DNA of 64,000 nucleotides from Roseovarius sp. S88 (GTDB lineage Bacteria; Pseudomonadota; Alphaproteobacteria; Rhodobacterales; Rhodobacteraceae). Below are positions 62,059-64,000 of the stretch, piece after piece. The DNA lies in assembly GCF_037023735.1 (NCBI RefSeq), contig NZ_CP146069.1:3451501-3515500 (forward strand), read 5' to 3'. Both the position numbers and the translations under genes were made by a program. Position 1 is the stretch's first letter, and each line of letters starts with the position of its first letter. The notes beneath the pieces were generated by a model. The model saw only the letters and a program-made list of their open reading frames with translations. It was not told the DNA's origin and ran no database searches.

Positions 62059-64000
62059 ATGAGCACACATTTCGGCAAAGGGCATCATCTGCACCTGATT
62101 GATGGCTCCGCCTTTATCTTTCGTGCCTATCACGCTTTGCCGCCGCTCACCCGCAAATCCGACGGTCTTCCAATCGGCGCAGTCTCGGGCTTCTGCAACA
62201 TGTTGCAGCGCTACATCTCGGACAATACCGGCCCCGATGCCCCCACCCATGTCGCTGTGATCTTTGACAAGGGCAGTCACACGTTTCGCAATGACATGTT
62301 CCCCGAATACAAAGCCAACCGCGAAGCCATGCCAGAGGACTTGCGCCCACAGATCCCGCTGACGCGACAGGCGACAGAGGCTTTCAACATCGCATGCAAA
62401 GAGTTGGAAGGCTTTGAGGCCGACGACATCATCGCAACCCTGTCTGTGCAAGCGCGAGACGCCGGCGGTCGCGTCACAATCATCAGTTCTGACAAGGATC
62501 TGATGCAACTCGTGGGCGGTGGCGTCGAGATGTTCGACGCTATGAAAAACCGCCGCATCGACCGCGACGGCGTCATGGAAAAGTTCGGTGTTGGCCCGGA
62601 GCGCGTCGTGGACGTACAGGCGCTCGCCGGTGATAGCGTGGACAACGTGCCCGGCGCGCCCGGCATTGGCGTGAAAACCGCCGCCTTGCTCATCAACGAG
62701 TATGGCACGCTCGAAGACTTGCTCGATCGCGCCGAAGAGATCAAACAGCCCAAGCGCCGGGAAACCCTGATCGAGAAACGTGATCAGATCGAACTGTCCA
62801 AACGCCTCGTGCAACTCGACTGCGCCACGCCGCTTGATTTCACGCTCGATGATCTTGAGGTGCGAGACCCTGACGCCGACAGGCTGCTGGCTTTCCTGGC
62901 CGAAATGGAATTCCGCACTCTGACCAAACGCATTTCCCAAGCTTTGGATGTCGAGCCTCCGGTGATACCAGATGCACCTGCGCCAAGCACGTCCGAAGAC
63001 ACCGCCCCAGAATGGCCCGCTATCGATTCGGAAAAATACGAGCGCGTCTCCGATACCAATGCTCTGCAACGCTGGATCGACCAGATTATCACCCGCGGCT
63101 ACGTGGCCTTTGATACGGAAACAACGTCGCTCAACGAAATGCAGGCGAATCTGGTAGGTATCTGCTTGTCCGTCGTCCCTGGTGAGGCCTGCTACATCCC
63201 GCTTCAGCACAAGGATGGAAATGCTGATGACCTTTTCGGGTCAGATGCAATTCTCGATGGTCAACTACCCCTAGAAGACACACTTGCCGCACTCAAACCC
63301 ATCCTTGAAGACCCGGCGATCCTCAAAATTGGGCAGAATATGAAATACGACGCCAAGGTGCTGGCTCGATACAACATATCGATCCATCCCATCGACGACA
63401 CGATGCTGATGTCCTACGCACTCAATTCCGGCATCCACAACCACGGCATGGACACACTCAGCGAGCGCTATCTGACCCATACTCCCATCCCAATCAAGGA
63501 ACTTTTGGGCACAGGCAAATCCGCCATAACCTTTGATCGTGTCCCCATTGACGAGGCCGTCAAATACGCCGCCGAAGATGCTGACATCACACTTCGGCTT
63601 TGGCACACATTCAAGCATCAACTTCACAAATCACATGTCACAACTGTTTACGAACGCCTTGAACGCCCACTTGTCCCTGTGCTGGCGCAAATGGAGCGTC
63701 ACGGGATCAAGGTTGACCGCGAAACTCTAAGTCGCATGTCCAATGCCTTTGCTCAAAAAATGGCGGGGCTGGAAGCAGAGATTCATGAACTGGCGGGTGA
63801 ACGCTTTAATGTGGGATCCCCCAAGCAACTGGGAGAAATCCTCTTTGACAAGATGGGGATCGAAGGCGGTAAGAAAGGCAAAACCGGGGCTTATGCGACC
63901 GGCGCAGATGTGCTTGAAGATCTCGCCACAGAACATGAGCTTCCCGCCCGCGTTCTCGACTGGCGGCAACTCAGCAAACTGAAATCCACTTATACCGACG
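62059..64000 (+). CDS. polA: DNA polymerase I (3'-truncated by window)
   Basis: The frame opens at ATG 62059 and stays open to the window end (about 647 codons). It starts with the 5'-nuclease domain (about 1-290; LIDGSAFIFRAYHALPPL, FEADDIIATL, DNVPGAPGIGVKTA), then a 3'-5' exonuclease domain with an intact DTE (Asp352 and Glu354, FDTETTSLNE), so it is a proofreading enzyme. The beginning of the polymerase domain follows. A single long frame on the other strand here is only a shadow. Confidence 0.96.
   Translation, partial: MSTHFGKGHHLHLIDGSAFIFRAYHALPPLTRKSDGLPIGAVSGFCNMLQRYISDNTGPDAPTHVAVIFDKGSHTFRNDMFPEYKANREAMPEDLRPQIPLTRQATEAFNIACKELEGFEADDIIATLSVQARDAGGRVTIISSDKDLMQLVGGGVEMFDAMKNRRIDRDGVMEKFGVGPERVVDVQALAGDSVDNVPGAPGIGVKTAALLINEYGTLEDLLDRAEEIKQPKRRETLIEKRDQIELSKRLVQLDCATPLDFTLDDLEVRDPDADRLLAFLAEMEFRTLTKRISQALDVEPPVIPDAPAPSTSEDTAPEWPAIDSEKYERVSDTNALQRWIDQIITRGYVAFDTETTSLNEMQANLVGICLSVVPGEACYIPLQHKDGNADDLFGSDAILDGQLPLEDTLAALKPILEDPAILKIGQNMKYDAKVLARYNISIHPIDDTMLMSYALNSGIHNHGMDTLSERYLTHTPIPIKELLGTGKSAITFDRVPIDEAVKYAAEDADITLRLWHTFKHQLHKSHVTTVYERLERPLVPVLAQMERHGIKVDRETLSRMSNAFAQKMAGLEAEIHELAGERFNVGSPKQLGEILFDKMGIEGGKKGKTGAYATGADVLEDLATEHELPARVLDWRQLSKLKSTYTD

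Noticed and set aside
61951..63210. Long minus-strand ORF (about 419 codons) opposite polA
   Set aside because: The plus strand here encodes DNA polymerase I with clear nuclease and exonuclease motifs; the antisense frame shows no domain.

Overview
The window looks like a chromosomal segment of a marine Roseobacter-type alphaproteobacterium (Rhodobacterales). This rests on gene content, not on a search: a taurine system (tpa, tauABC), a rhizobial-type glycerol ABC operon (glpDSTPQUV with glpR), a TRAP transporter, a TIGR02300 acidic protein, a Hint-domain protein, a bacterial voltage-gated Na+ channel, a GT14-type glycosyltransferase, several orphan 2OG/PhyH oxygenases, and moderately high GC. 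I see no rRNA, CRISPR array, insertion sequence or prophage. One tRNA gene is present (Ala, GGC anticodon).

Layout. 0-1.6 kb: the tail of a histidine kinase/receiver protein and an OmpR-type regulator. 1.6-4.5 kb: a histidine phosphatase and a tandem saccharopine-dehydrogenase pair, the first carrying a one-base frameshift in a C run. 4.5-16 kb, all on the minus strand: a catabolic island (TRAP transporter, CocE-type hydrolase, GlxA/GbdR-type regulator, CntA-like Rieske oxygenase, choline-sulfatase-like sulfatase, two SDR dehydrogenases, a carnitine-dehydrogenase-like enzyme). It looks built to import and dismantle a quaternary-amine or sulfate-ester compound. 16-18.5 kb: msrB-msrA and a DMT exporter. 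18.4-28 kb: a PAS hybrid kinase with its response regulator, then cysK with a PLP decarboxylase, two small ORFs, and a globin / PAS-cyclase / PAS-kinase cluster whose kinase is a paralogue of the first. 28-36.6 kb: the glycerol transport and glycerol-3-phosphate dehydrogenase operon with divergent glpR. 36.6-39.3 kb: an AT-richer stretch with unrecognised ORFs and an Fe(II)/2OG oxygenase lacking a normal start codon. 39.3-46 kb: tRNA-Ala, housekeeping and envelope genes (accA, an OmpA-like lipoprotein) and a PhyH-DoxX pair. 46-51 kb: taurine transaminase and the divergent tauABC. 51-64 kb: Lrp/LysE, Ada-type methyltransferase, Hint protein, nth, a PfkB kinase, a sulfotransferase facing a GT14 glycosyltransferase, HIT protein, Na+ channel, an ABC ATPase, a small zinc protein, PhyH, and the 5' two thirds of polA.

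Most interesting: (1) the truncated-globin / PAS-coiled-coil-cyclase / PAS-kinase cluster, in which the cyclase lacks the usual transition-state Asn and Arg, so the globin may be the gas sensor and the cyclase a degenerate or non-canonical output; (2) the glycerol importer's two ATPases, which carry complementary losses (GlpT lacks the LSGGQ signature, GlpS lacks the switch His), predicting one live and one dead ATP site; (3) the Rieske-sulfatase-dehydrogenase-TRAP island; (4) a 22-bp perfect palindrome lying over the start codon of a GntR regulator.
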